A program made the position numbers and the translations under genes. From NCBI GenBank assembly GCA_000961655.1, contig LADR01000012.1, positions 180,841 to 244,840 on the forward strand: a stretch of DNA of 64,000 nt. The letters run 5' to 3'. The notes beneath the pieces were generated by a model. That model was not told where the DNA came from. It searched no databases and saw only the letters and a program-made list of their open reading frames with translations. This document shows, in pieces, positions 26,940-35,637 of this stretch (position 1 is its first letter; each line of letters begins with the position of its first letter). The DNA comes from Desulfatitalea sp. BRH_c12. Lineage in GTDB: Bacteria; Desulfobacterota; Desulfobacteria; Desulfobacterales; Desulfosarcinaceae.

Positions 26940-27488
26940 TCATTCAGGAATGGATACGTCATCACAATTATAAACACCTTCCGCCGCTGTTCGATGGCAG
27001 GCGACACAGTTTAAAAAGGACCCTACAGATGGTCTTTTGACTTTCTGCGGGTTGATCTCATGGTGTTCCTTGCGAATACAAGGAATGTCGGTGATACGCA
27101 TCGGTGCCAAACCTTTCAGAACAGCGCATTATTTTTCCAGCCAGTTTGGCAGATGATTTGTCGGCTGCGTTCGATGCCAGATAACCACTGATCTCGACCT
27201 TTCGCCCTCATCAAGATCCACCGTCTCTCCAAAATGATCATCGGTGCCATCAAGAATTATTTTCCACGATGCGGCCGGCAATAACTCCGGCTGATAGTTA
27301 AAGTAACAGGCACCAAATTGGTCGGTATAGGTGGAATTGCTGACCGGCTTCAGGTTCCTGTAGCCGGAATTATTGTTCTCAAGGTGTTTGCGTTCGCGCC
27401 TTTGATGCTTTTTTCCGTCATCGTCGGCGCTTATGGTCGGTGCAAAGACAACCCAAACCATTAACATTCTAATGCGAGAAATGTACAT
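26940..27488 (-). pseudogene. Dihaem cytochrome c (DHC-type) pseudogene
   Basis: A start at 27488 with AAGGAG upstream begins a signal-peptide-like segment and then YTDQFGACYFNYQPELLPAA and DDHFGETVDL, the N-terminal pattern of dihaem cytochrome c proteins. The first haem motif is ruined (FGACY instead of CxxCH). After a shift near 27195 another frame continues EISGYLASNAADKSSAKLAG. After a second shift near 27110 a third frame reads MRITDIPCIRKEHHEINPQK and FLNCVACHRTAAEGVYNC, with an intact second CxxCH, ending in TGA at 26940-26942. Two frameshifts and a lost haem site show a recently dead electron-transfer gene. The first frame alone would give a 119-residue haemless product. Confidence 0.88.
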
Positions 27489-27966
27489 GGTTTGCTCCTT
27501 TCCGGTCGATGCCCGGTTATGTAAGGGGATACCTAATTTTTCCTTTTGCAGGTCAAGGTTAATCAACAATCAGATGTCCGACCGTCACCCTGCTTGAACT
27601 GCGGCAACCAATCCTGGACCGAAAACCCGTGACCGACTCTATGCAGCATAACAATCCGTGCGACAGGTCGGCAGACCTCATCGATCACCCTGGAATGCAA
27701 CCAAGGGCGTTTCCAATCCCTGTGAAGGGTCAAGGTCGTAAGTACCATTCTCGGCACCGCTCCTCACAAGACAGCCCACTGCCTTTGCAGGGTGGATGGG
27801 TCAATGGCAAATCAGAACAAAAGCCCTAACTGAGGCCCGCCTTGAAAGTGTTGGCGGGTGCCTGACAGATCAGAGCGTATACCAATGTGGCCCCGGAGGA
27901 ATACCCATCGATCCAAGGCAGCAATAGTTTCACTTCGATCTCCTTATTACTTGAATAAGATTCCCT
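27489..27966. other. Intergenic region, no gene recognised
   Basis: About 480 bp between the cytochrome pseudogene and the mprF-like gene. A 64-codon minus-strand frame (27563-27757) reading RPWLHSRVIDEVCRPVARIV looks protein-like but has no family match or ribosome site. It may be another relic, perhaps of the missing cytochrome partner, but I cannot identify it. Confidence 0.35.
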
Positions 27967-29991
27967 TTAACCCTCCGGAGACCAGTGCACCGATATCGGC
28001 CAGTGTCCGGGCGAGGGATAACCCTCCTGGAGCAGCCAAGTATCTGGGCTCCCAGACTGGATTGATTTTTCCTTGTACGCCCGCAATCCTTGAAAATTAT
28101 AGAAGTGGCCACCGAGGCGGACTACCAGGCCTCCGAGTCGGTGCGACAGGGGGGCCAGTTCACGGTTTTCCATTCCGCTCAAAGGCGCCATGCCCAGATT
28201 GAACCATCGGTAGCCTTCGTTGGCCCCCCACAGCATGAGCTCTATGAAGAGAAAATCCATGACGCCGCCGGGAGATTCGGGCAGGTGGCGCATCAAATCT
28301 ATGCTCATTTCTTCCCGCACTGCACTGATCCATATATTGGCGAAGGCCACGATTCGCTGCTGATGGCGTACGATCCCAATCGGGAACTGCTTAATATAGA
28401 TCGGGTCGAAAGAACCCTGCGAGAACCCCTTTTCACGGGTATTTTTTCCATTGAGCCATGCATCGGAGATCGTTTTGAGAGTCACCATGTGATCCGTTAT
28501 GGACGGTATCGGGATGATTTCAAAGGTGCAGCCTTCCTTGATCATTTTGCGATGACTGTGACGCAGTGATTTGCGTCTGTGGCCGTCGAGGGAAAAGTCG
28601 GTGAGTGGCACGCGGCCTTCTTCACCCAGTTTAAGCAGGCTCAACCCCATATCCAGGTAGAAATGGAGGTGCCGGTGTCCCACTTCATAAAAGGCAGCCC
28701 GGCCTCCATACCAATCCGCCATCTGGCGAAACTGCCAGAGCAGTTCTGGCCAATATTGCAAGTCCCCCACCGGATCGCCCATAGTTACCCACGTTTCTCT
28801 GGAAACCCCGTACATGACAAATGCCTGCCCCTCCCGATCGACCAGAAATTGTTTATCGCCCAGCAGGGCCAGATTGGCGTAACTGGATGGCGAACGGGTG
28901 ACAAGCGTTGTCACAACATCGGACGTTTCAACAGTTACAGCTTTGGGAGGTTTGTAGCGCGCCGGGCGCAGGAGGTGGGTCAGTCCGAAAGCCAGGGCCA
29001 AAGCCAGAGCGCCCACCGAAGCCCTCAAGAACCGGGGTCCCTCTGCCGTGGCGCTGAAGTGCCACCATAGCTCGTTGCTGTACTCTACGTGCCGAAAGGC
29101 AAAAAAGCCCAGCCAGAGCGATGAGGTCACAACGACGATGATGGCCATCAGCCACCCCGCGGTAAACCGCTCGGCCAGCAACGCCGTACGCCGGAAGAAG
29201 AGCCTGCGATAAGGCAGAAGCGTCAGCAGAAAAATGGCTAAAATGGACGCCTCTTCATAATCGAATCCTTTGAGCAGCGAGGCCACGATACCGAACCCTA
29301 AAAGAGCGAGGGTCAAATGAAAGGCGACATCCAACCGGCGTTGCAGTCCCCTGGCGAGCAATAGCAAGCCCATTCCGGCCAGGCTGCCCAGGAAATGGGA
29401 AAGCTCCAGAAAGGGCAGCGGCACGGTCTGCTTTAAATACGCTAGACGATGAGGAATGGAGGGCAAGGCGCCGGAGAACATCAAAATAGCCCCGGCCACG
29501 AACACCGCCAGACTGAGCAGGGGGACAATGACTCCTGCCAGGACCTCACCGCTCCAGGAATGGACGCGCTCGAAAAAGGCTCGATGGCGCAGCAGTTCTT
29601 CCGCCCCCAGTGCGGCAGTGGCCACAACCAGCGGCCCAAGATAATAGATTCCACGGTAGACCACCAAGGCACCCAACAATTCGGGTGTCGACGCCTGCGC
29701 CGGTGCCAGTAAGAGGATGACCGACTCGCATACCCCCAATCCCCCAGGTACTTGGCTGATCAATCCGCTCAGTTGGGCCAGCAAATAGATTTGAAGAAAA
29801 TGAACCAGTCCCAGGGACATAGGCGTGGGCAATAAGCTGTAGAGCACGGCGCCCGCGGCCAGCCAGTCCAGCGCCGCAACAACGATCTGTGCGCCTGAAA
29901 GCCGACCCTGGATCCGTCCGAAGCATTCGAAACGATGATGTCGATCGCTTTTTCCTTCTGATCCTTGGAAGCGAACGGAAGAAAAAATCAA
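27967..29991 (-). CDS. mprF: MprF-like phosphatidylglycerol lysyltransferase, N-terminally truncated
   Basis: The frame gives up to 674 residues. From about residue 32 it matches MprF: QIVVAALDWLAAGAVLYSLL, ISQVPGGLGVCESVILLLAP, about ten membrane helices, then a complete C-terminal DUF2156 (GNAT-like) synthase domain with FVMYGVSRETWVTMGDPVGD, LDGHRRKSLRHSHRKM, ESPGGVMDFLFIELMLWGAN and WFNLGMAPLSGM. MprF adds lysine or alanine from tRNA to phosphatidylglycerol and flips it, giving cationic-peptide resistance. Full-length proteins have about 170-200 more N-terminal residues (the first flippase helices). Here the frame instead begins with sequence shared with a CheB relic, and its only start is a TTG inside that relic. 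It is therefore a broken flippase with a possibly active synthase, or a pseudogene. Confidence 0.8.
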   Translation of the reverse strand: MIFSSVRFQGSEGKSDRHHRFECFGRIQGRLSGAQIVVAALDWLAAGAVLYSLLPTPMSLGLVHFLQIYLLAQLSGLISQVPGGLGVCESVILLLAPAQASTPELLGALVVYRGIYYLGPLVVATAALGAEELLRHRAFFERVHSWSGEVLAGVIVPLLSLAVFVAGAILMFSGALPSIPHRLAYLKQTVPLPFLELSHFLGSLAGMGLLLLARGLQRRLDVAFHLTLALLGFGIVASLLKGFDYEEASILAIFLLTLLPYRRLFFRRTALLAERFTAGWLMAIIVVVTSSLWLGFFAFRHVEYSNELWWHFSATAEGPRFLRASVGALALALAFGLTHLLRPARYKPPKAVTVETSDVVTTLVTRSPSSYANLALLGDKQFLVDREGQAFVMYGVSRETWVTMGDPVGDLQYWPELLWQFRQMADWYGGRAAFYEVGHRHLHFYLDMGLSLLKLGEEGRVPLTDFSLDGHRRKSLRHSHRKMIKEGCTFEIIPIPSITDHMVTLKTISDAWLNGKNTREKGFSQGSFDPIYIKQFPIGIVRHQQRIVAFANIWISAVREEMSIDLMRHLPESPGGVMDFLFIELMLWGANEGYRWFNLGMAPLSGMENRELAPLSHRLGGLVVRLGGHFYNFQGLRAYKEKSIQSGSPDTWLLQEGYPSPGHWPISVHWSPEG

Positions 29992-30080
29992 TGGGCATGT
30001 TGATGCCGCTACCCTTGACCGGTTCCATCAGATGAAGGCCGTAGCATGAAAATGCAACGGTCTTGTCGGGCGGCGTAAGA
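29895..30080 (-). pseudogene. CheB methylesterase domain remnant
   Basis: The minus strand reads TPPDKTVAFSCYGLHLMEPV and GSGINMPIDFFFRSL. After a frameshift near 29970 it continues SKDQKEKAIDIIVSNASDGS. CheB catalytic domains (often fused to CheR and PAS) have PPDK...LPIDFFFRSLAEDQKEKAIGIILSG-x-GSDGTLG at this place. The catalytic-aspartate region is altered (SNASDGS). Its 3' end merges with the mprF-like frame, marking a rearrangement junction near 29895. Confidence 0.7.
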
Positions 30081-30421
30081 GAGTCGGTTCCCAAAAGCAA
30101 AAATGATACCAACGATGTAGCGTTTTAATAGGGAGCGCTATTAAGAAATAGTAAACGGATGGGGAAAATACAAAAATTGAAACTAAGAATGTAATCTCTA
30201 TCTGCTTTGACCGGCCCCGAATGGTGATTACCTGCAGTTTTGGCATCTATCTGTTCGCAGCAGATAGCCCAAATTGAAGCGAGATGATAGGTTGGACTTC
30301 ATCGACCTCATATCACAACTATTAAGTGAAACGTAAAAGGATGGTGCCGAGCAGTTGACTTAATCATTTCAACGGAATAGCATGATATCGTTCACGAGAG
30401 CGAACCCGCGAGAGGATCATT
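30081..30421. other. Upstream region of the histidine kinase/NtrC operon, with a 7-bp inverted repeat
   Basis: No gene is seen. CTATCTG (30247-30253) and CAGATAG (30261-30267) form an inverted repeat around a 7-nt loop, about 155 bp before the kinase start, and could be an operator or hairpin. I found no good sigma-54 or sigma-70 promoter pair. Confidence 0.35.
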
Positions 30422-31876
30422 TTGTTTCGGAAGCTATTAGTATTTAACATCAGCCAGAAAATTATTATCGGAGCCGTATTGAGCCTATTTACGGTAATGG
30501 TGTTCGGTGGCCTGTCCTACCGCTACTTACGCTCTATCAGAATCAAGGCCCATTTCGTCGAAGCGGCTGACGACCTTAGCAATGTCATCCTTGAAATCCG
30601 CCGATATGAAAAAAACTATCTTCTATACGGATCTCAGGACGATCTAACTGAGAATCGAAGTTACATCGGACAGGCCAGCCAAATGATCAAAGGCATTTTG
30701 CCGGATATCAAAACCCTTCAGATCGAACCCGAACTGAACCGTTTAGGCGTTCAGTTGACCGAATACGCCAAGATCATGGAACAGCTTGCCGGATGCAAGA
30801 AAATGGCAGACGAGAGTTGCGGTCTCCTCGAAGATCGTGTGCGTGAAAGCGGCAAAAACTTGGTGGATTTATCCCAGCAGCTGGTCCGAATTGAGCGCGA
30901 ACTGATATTGCAGAGCCTGCATTCTTTGGAGCAAAATTTGATCATATCGCTCGCCGTTGCGGTATGCCTCGGGGGCTTTTTCATTTTGTTTGTCGGCACC
31001 AAGATTGTCAGGCCACTGCGTACCATCGAAAAAACCACCATCCGGATCGCCCAGGGGGATTTTACGCCGCTCTCTGTCGGCCACTCCAATGACGAAACAC
31101 AGCGCGTTATGGAGGCTTTCAATCGAATGATCGCAGAACTGGAACGCCGCCAGGAACAGCTCGTGCAAGCTAAAAAACTCTCTTCGATCGGCATTCTGGC
31201 CTCGGGGATAGCCCACCAGTTGAACAATCCGCTCAACAATATTTCGACTTCCATTCAAATCCTGTGTGAAGAGTTCGGTCATGGCGATCCGGTCTTTTCG
31301 CAACACTTACTGAACAACTGCAACCAGGAGATAGCGCGTGCCCAGGAAATCGTTAAGGGGTTGCTTGAGTTTTCGCGTAAGAAGGATTTTGCCCCGCGCC
31401 CGACGGCCTTATACGAAATCGTTGAGCGCTCTATCCGCCTGATCTCAAGCCAGGTGCCCAGCGGCATCGAGATTTCGGCCGATGTTCCTCGCAATCTGCA
31501 ATTGGATGTGGATGGCCAGCGTATCCAGGAGGTTTTCCTCAACTTGCTGATGAATGCAATTCAAGCCATTGATTCAACTGGTTACATAACTATTCAAGCG
31601 CGTTCGATCGATTCGGAGTACCAGCTTGAATGGGTTGAAATTATTATTGCGGATACGGGTGAAGGCATTGATTCCAATGACCTGGGCCGGATTTTCGACC
31701 CCTTTTTCACCACCAAGGAAGTGGGCGTAGGCACGGGGCTGGGGCTTTCCATCGTATACGGCATTATCGAAAAGCATCGCGGCAGCATTGCAGTGGAAAG
31801 CCGAGTGGGTGCCGGGTCACGATTTATTATCCGTCTGCCCGCATGCGCCGCGTTGGAAACGGTTGAGAGGCTGTGA
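30422..31876 (+). CDS. Sensor histidine kinase of the NtrB/ZraS type (HAMP, HisKA)
   Basis: This 484-residue kinase starts at a TTG, with GAGAGGAT upstream. Helix 1 (about 11-30) and helix 2 (about 176-196) enclose a helical periplasmic sensor of about 145 residues with a CKKMADESC pair. HAMP follows, then the phosphoacceptor ASGIAHQLNNPLNNISTS, the N-box NLLMNAIQAIDSTG, DTGEGI and GVGTGLGLSIVYGIIEKHRG. The gene is followed one base later by its NtrC-type regulator, so the two are a pair. Beyond them lies a Lon protease with its own receiver domain, a likely second target. Confidence 0.92.
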   Translation: MFRKLLVFNISQKIIIGAVLSLFTVMVFGGLSYRYLRSIRIKAHFVEAADDLSNVILEIRRYEKNYLLYGSQDDLTENRSYIGQASQMIKGILPDIKTLQIEPELNRLGVQLTEYAKIMEQLAGCKKMADESCGLLEDRVRESGKNLVDLSQQLVRIERELILQSLHSLEQNLIISLAVAVCLGGFFILFVGTKIVRPLRTIEKTTIRIAQGDFTPLSVGHSNDETQRVMEAFNRMIAELERRQEQLVQAKKLSSIGILASGIAHQLNNPLNNISTSIQILCEEFGHGDPVFSQHLLNNCNQEIARAQEIVKGLLEFSRKKDFAPRPTALYEIVERSIRLISSQVPSGIEISADVPRNLQLDVDGQRIQEVFLNLLMNAIQAIDSTGYITIQARSIDSEYQLEWVEIIIADTGEGIDSNDLGRIFDPFFTTKEVGVGTGLGLSIVYGIIEKHRGSIAVESRVGAGSRFIIRLPACAALETVERL

Positions 31877-31877
31877 C

Positions 31878-33233
31878 ATGACGATCGGTCGCATTCTGGT
31901 AGTGGACGACGAAACCATTGCCCGTGAAAATCTGGCCTATATTCTGCGCAAGGAAGGTCATGCCATCATAGGCGCGGAGGATGGTTATACCGCCTTGCAG
32001 GCACTGCAGCAGAATGAATTCGACCTGGTGATGACAGACCTGAAGATGCAGGGGGTGGACGGCATGGAGGTGCTCGCAGCGGCCCGCGCACAAACCTCTG
32101 CGCCGGAAGTGATCGTCATCACCGGTTTTGCTACCGTAACGTCAGCGGTGGAGGCGATGCACGCAGGCGCTTTCTTCTATGTTTCCAAACCCTATCAGAT
32201 TGAAGATGTCCGTATTTTGGTGCAGCAGGCCCTTGAAAAACGTGCCCTGCGCCAGGAAGTCAGGGACCTTAAGCGTCAGATTTGTGAAAAGCCCGCTGCT
32301 CCCGCGCTGATCGGCACCAGTTCGAAAATGGAAGAGCTTAAAAGCGCCATCCGTCTGATCGCGGCGGCCGATTGCGCGGTGGTCATCCTGGGCGAAACAG
32401 GCACAGGTAAAGAACTCGTGGCGCGAATGATCCACCATTTCAGTACCCGCGCCGGTAACCGCTTTCTGGCGCTGAACTGCGGCGCCTTTAATGAAGAATT
32501 GCTTGCCAACGAGCTGTTCGGCCACGAAAAAGAAGCCTTTACGGGCGCGCGGGGTATCAAGAAGGGTTTGTTCGAAACGGTCCAGGGTGGAACCATTCTG
32601 TTGGACGAGATCGCGGACATGCCGCTCTCCATGCAGGTAAGTCTGCTGCGCGTGCTCCAGGAGAAAAAACTTTTGCGAGTGGGCGGCACACAGGAGGTCC
32701 CGATCGATATTCGTGTTCTGGCGGCCACCAACAAGAACCTACGCGAGGAGGTCGAAAAAGGCACCTTCCGGCACGATCTCTACTTCCGCCTGAATGTGAT
32801 GACTCTGATTGTGCCGCCCTTGTCCGAGCGCAGGGAAGACATCCCCCTATTATGCCGCCACTTTTTGCGTAAATTTGGAGGATCGTGCGATGGGGTGGCC
32901 GACGTCCACCCGACGGCACTTGAAATACTAATGGAGTATGAGTTTCCGGGAAACGTCCGCGAATTGGAGAACATCTTAGAGCGGGCAGCCGCCCTGACCA
33001 AGGGACCTGTGATTTCAATGGAAGACTTGCCGCCCGACCTGCAGCAACGCCGCCTCATCGTACGACGCGGCAAGGCGCCGCATGAATTTTTAACCCTCGA
33101 AGAAAACGAACGGGAGTATATCGCCTGGATTTTGAAGCAGGTAAATTACAATAAGACCCGTGCGGCCGAGATTCTTGGTATCGACCGGGTGTCGTTGTGG
33201 CGTAAACTGCGCCGCTACCGAATGGAAGAGTGA
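31878..33233 (+). CDS. NtrC-family sigma-54-dependent response regulator with variant GAFTGA loop
   Basis: This is a 451-residue activator; the start at 31878 directly follows the kinase stop codon. The receiver (about 1-120) has VVDDETIARENL, phosphoacceptor Asp54 in MTDLKMQGVDG, and KPY. The AAA+ domain has GETGTGKE (Walker A), GTILLDEIADMPLSMQ (Walker B) and the arginine finger region. The sigma-54 contact loop reads EAFTGA: the first glycine of GAFTGA is glutamate (residue 219, 32532-32534). A Fis-type helix-turn-helix ends the protein (RAAEILGIDRVSLWRKLRR). It is convergent with the receiver-bearing Lon gene, whose receiver is strikingly similar. Confidence 0.93.
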   Translation: MTIGRILVVDDETIARENLAYILRKEGHAIIGAEDGYTALQALQQNEFDLVMTDLKMQGVDGMEVLAAARAQTSAPEVIVITGFATVTSAVEAMHAGAFFYVSKPYQIEDVRILVQQALEKRALRQEVRDLKRQICEKPAAPALIGTSSKMEELKSAIRLIAAADCAVVILGETGTGKELVARMIHHFSTRAGNRFLALNCGAFNEELLANELFGHEKEAFTGARGIKKGLFETVQGGTILLDEIADMPLSMQVSLLRVLQEKKLLRVGGTQEVPIDIRVLAATNKNLREEVEKGTFRHDLYFRLNVMTLIVPPLSERREDIPLLCRHFLRKFGGSCDGVADVHPTALEILMEYEFPGNVRELENILERAAALTKGPVISMEDLPPDLQQRRLIVRRGKAPHEFLTLEENEREYIAWILKQVNYNKTRAAEILGIDRVSLWRKLRRYRMEE

Positions 33234-33370
33234 CCGTCATCGCAATGCGGCCAATTTTTGCGCTTCACGTCAAAATCACAGAGGTGTACAAAAAGCACGC
33301 CTCAAGCTTCGAAACCCGGCCACGCCTTTATTTTGGGCGCATTACAAAGCAGTTGATAGCGAATTGACGT

Positions 33371-35392
33371 TCAGCATTCCAGGGCCTGTTCGACCACCTG
33401 CGTGAAATCATCCACGAGGACAACTTCCAGTCCTTCGACGATTTCGGCCTCCAGACGTTGCACGTCCGCGCTGTTGGCCGCCGGCACGATAATTGTGGAC
33501 ATGTGCTCGCGCTGCGCAGCCAAGAGTTTTTCGCGCAGACCAGCCACCGGCAGAATGCGTCCGGTCAGTGAAAGTTCGCCTGTCATGGCCACATCAGGCC
33601 GGACATGCCTGCGGGTCAGCAGCGAGATCAAAGCCAGGGCCAGGGCCAGGCCTGCCGAGGGGCCGTCCTTGGAGATCGCGCCCGAGGGCAGATGGATATG
33701 GATGTCGCGACCGCTGAAAAAATCGGCCTCGATACCAAATGTTTCGGCCTGGCTGCGAATATAGCTTAGCGCGGTGCGGGCGGATTCCTGCAGCACCTGG
33801 CCCAATGAGCCTGTCAGAATCAGCTGCTGCGTACCCTTCATGATGCCCGCCTCCACATACATGATCTCGCCGCCAGCCTCTGTCCAGGCCAAACCGGCCG
33901 CAACACCAATCCGGCCGCGTGTATCTCCGGCCGCGTGGGCGTATTTGGGCGGACCCAGCAGTTTTGCCACCAACTCCGCATCCACCTGCATTCCGTGGTT
34001 TACGGTCTGGTCGACAACGCACAGGCGTGCCAGCTTACGGCAAACCGCAGCAATTTCGCGTTCCAACCCGCGCAGGCCGGCCTCGCGAGTATGATCGCGT
34101 ATGATCTTTAGAATCGCCGCAGCCTCAAAGATAAGCGCCTGCTCCTCGAGGCTTGCGGCCGACAATTGCCGGGGCACGAGGAATTGTTGGGCAATTGAAA
34201 GTTTTTCGCGCTCCGTATAGCCTGCAAATTCGATCCGTTCCAGCCGATCTCGCAAGGGTCCTGGGATATTTTCGATCACATTGGCCGTCGCAATGAAAAT
34301 CGCCGAGGAGAGATCAAAGGGTATATCGAGGTAATGATCTGAAAAATGGGTGTTCTGCTCCGGATCTAGCAATTCCAGGAGCACCGCCGATGCATCGCCC
34401 TGGAAATCGTTACCGATTTTATCGATTTCGTCGAGCATAAAAACCGGGTTTTTCACGCCGACACGCTTGATCTCATTCAGAATACGACCAGGCATAGCTC
34501 CCACGTAGGTTCGCCGGTGACCGCGCAGTTCCGCTTCATCCTTGAGCCCAGCCAGGGAAATGCGCACGAATTTACGGCCCAGGGCAGCAGCAATGCCCCG
34601 GCCGATGGAGGTTTTACCGGTACCCGGTGGACCCGTAAAACAAAGGACGGGACCGCGGCTTAACTGCAAACGTTGTTTGTTGTTCAGGATCTGGCGGATC
34701 ACTGCGCGCAGTTCGTCGAAATTGACTGGTTTGGGCAGATAATGCGCAGCGCCTTTGCGCAGCGCCTCGACTGCCGATCCGACGGTGGCAAAGCCGGTGA
34801 TCATAACAACTTGGGTATCGGAATCCAGCTGTTTTGCGGCCTCCAATAGTTGATTGCCGTCCATTTTATCCATTTTAAGATCGGTCAGCACCAGATCGAA
34901 GCGGCGCTTCTGCAGTTGGGACAGCGCCTCCAGACCGTTGGCCGCAGTTTCGACCCGGTATCCCTCCTTGGCTAAAACGTAGCCCAGATTGGTGCGGGCG
35001 ATCTGTTCATCATCGACCACCAGCAGGTCATATTTTTTCTGCTCGCGCAGGTTTTGGACCGCTAAAAATTCCACAACACGCTCTTTGACCTGCGCGAGGC
35101 CATAATGCTCTTTGTCCAGGAGTACCTGAACCTGTTTAAAATATAGATGATCATCGGTTGCGCGCTTCCAGGGCAAAGCCGCCAAAAAGGTCAGGTATGA
35201 GTGGGTGATCGCATATTCCGGAAGTGACTGATCGGTTTTTTTCAGTCGCGACAGTTCGCCGGCCGCTATGGCGGCGGCTGCTTGCGGCAGAGAGGCTTTC
35301 TCAATGGCTTGCTGCAGCGCCGTGAACTCTCCTTCCTCCGGAGTAGTCGTTGGTTGATTTGCTGCAACCTCTTCTTTTCGAAAGAAAACCAT
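33371..35392 (-). CDS. Lon-type ATP-dependent protease with an inserted response-regulator receiver domain
   Basis: This is a 673-residue protein. Residues 1-115 resemble the helical segment that precedes Lon's AAA+ domain (LTFLAALPWK, HYGLAQVKERVVEFLAVQNL); the classical N-terminal substrate-binding domain is absent. Residues about 121-237 are a complete receiver: VVDDEQIARTNL (D127/D128), FDLVLTDLKMDKMDG (phosphoacceptor D171), MITGFATV (T199) and LPKPVNFDEL (K221). The Lon AAA+ domain follows at once (LCFTGPPGTGKTSIGRGIAA, K260; MLDEIDKIG), then the protease domain with Ser579 (KDGPSAGLALALALIS) and Lys622, the same 43-residue spacing as in E. coli Lon. Phosphorylation may gate ATPase or protease activity. 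It is convergent with the kinase/NtrC pair. Confidence 0.93.
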   Translation of the reverse strand: MVFFRKEEVAANQPTTTPEEGEFTALQQAIEKASLPQAAAAIAAGELSRLKKTDQSLPEYAITHSYLTFLAALPWKRATDDHLYFKQVQVLLDKEHYGLAQVKERVVEFLAVQNLREQKKYDLLVVDDEQIARTNLGYVLAKEGYRVETAANGLEALSQLQKRRFDLVLTDLKMDKMDGNQLLEAAKQLDSDTQVVMITGFATVGSAVEALRKGAAHYLPKPVNFDELRAVIRQILNNKQRLQLSRGPVLCFTGPPGTGKTSIGRGIAAALGRKFVRISLAGLKDEAELRGHRRTYVGAMPGRILNEIKRVGVKNPVFMLDEIDKIGNDFQGDASAVLLELLDPEQNTHFSDHYLDIPFDLSSAIFIATANVIENIPGPLRDRLERIEFAGYTEREKLSIAQQFLVPRQLSAASLEEQALIFEAAAILKIIRDHTREAGLRGLEREIAAVCRKLARLCVVDQTVNHGMQVDAELVAKLLGPPKYAHAAGDTRGRIGVAAGLAWTEAGGEIMYVEAGIMKGTQQLILTGSLGQVLQESARTALSYIRSQAETFGIEADFFSGRDIHIHLPSGAISKDGPSAGLALALALISLLTRRHVRPDVAMTGELSLTGRILPVAGLREKLLAAQREHMSTIIVPAANSADVQRLEAEIVEGLEVVLVDDFTQVVEQALEC

Positions 35393-35526
35393 TTCTCATT
35401 CCTTTAGTAATAGCTGAGGTCGCGCCCATAGGCGCTGGCGTTGCATTTCGACAACTTCCGAGACCTTGGAAACGCAACACTTGTAACCATCTGCTATTTA
35501 ATAGTTTTCGGTAAAGATCAATAATA

Positions 35527-35543
35527 TGTTGCTATATGCAACA
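35527..35543. promoter_or_regulatory. Perfect inverted repeat TGTTGC-N5-GCAACA, candidate activator site
   Basis: TGTTGCTATATGCAACA is a perfect 6-bp inverted repeat with a 5-bp centre, in the divergent region between the Lon-receiver gene and the USP-like ORF. Imperfect copies (GTTGC-ATTTC-GACAAC at 35440-35455, GCAACAC at 35474-35480) lie nearby. The layout fits an enhancer site for an NtrC-type activator, possibly the one encoded at 31878-33233. Confidence 0.5.
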
Positions 35544-35609
35544 CCCACCCTCTTTCATACTAATTAAATACTTTCCATTAAATCAACATTTTATTTGGGC
35601 CGTCCGGGT

Positions 35610-35625
35610 TGGCACACAATGTGGA
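35610..35625 (+). promoter_or_regulatory. Weak candidate sigma-54 promoter for the USP/TauE operon
   Basis: TTGGCAC ending at 35615 is a perfect -24 element. At the correct spacing the -12 element reads TGTGG instead of TTTGC. It lies about 67 bp downstream of the inverted repeat at 35527-35543, a spacing like that of the better sigma-54 sites elsewhere in the window. Confidence 0.3.
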
Positions 35626-35637
35626 ATACAAACCGCC

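Noticed and set aside
27563..27757. Protein-like 64-codon minus-strand frame next to the dead cytochrome gene
   Set aside because: I could not match it to a cytochrome partner or any family and it lacks a start signal.
35470..35500. Possible sigma-54 promoter for the receiver-Lon gene (minus-strand TGG...TTGC)
   Set aside because: The distance between GG and GC is 11 bp instead of 10, which sigma-54 does not normally tolerate.
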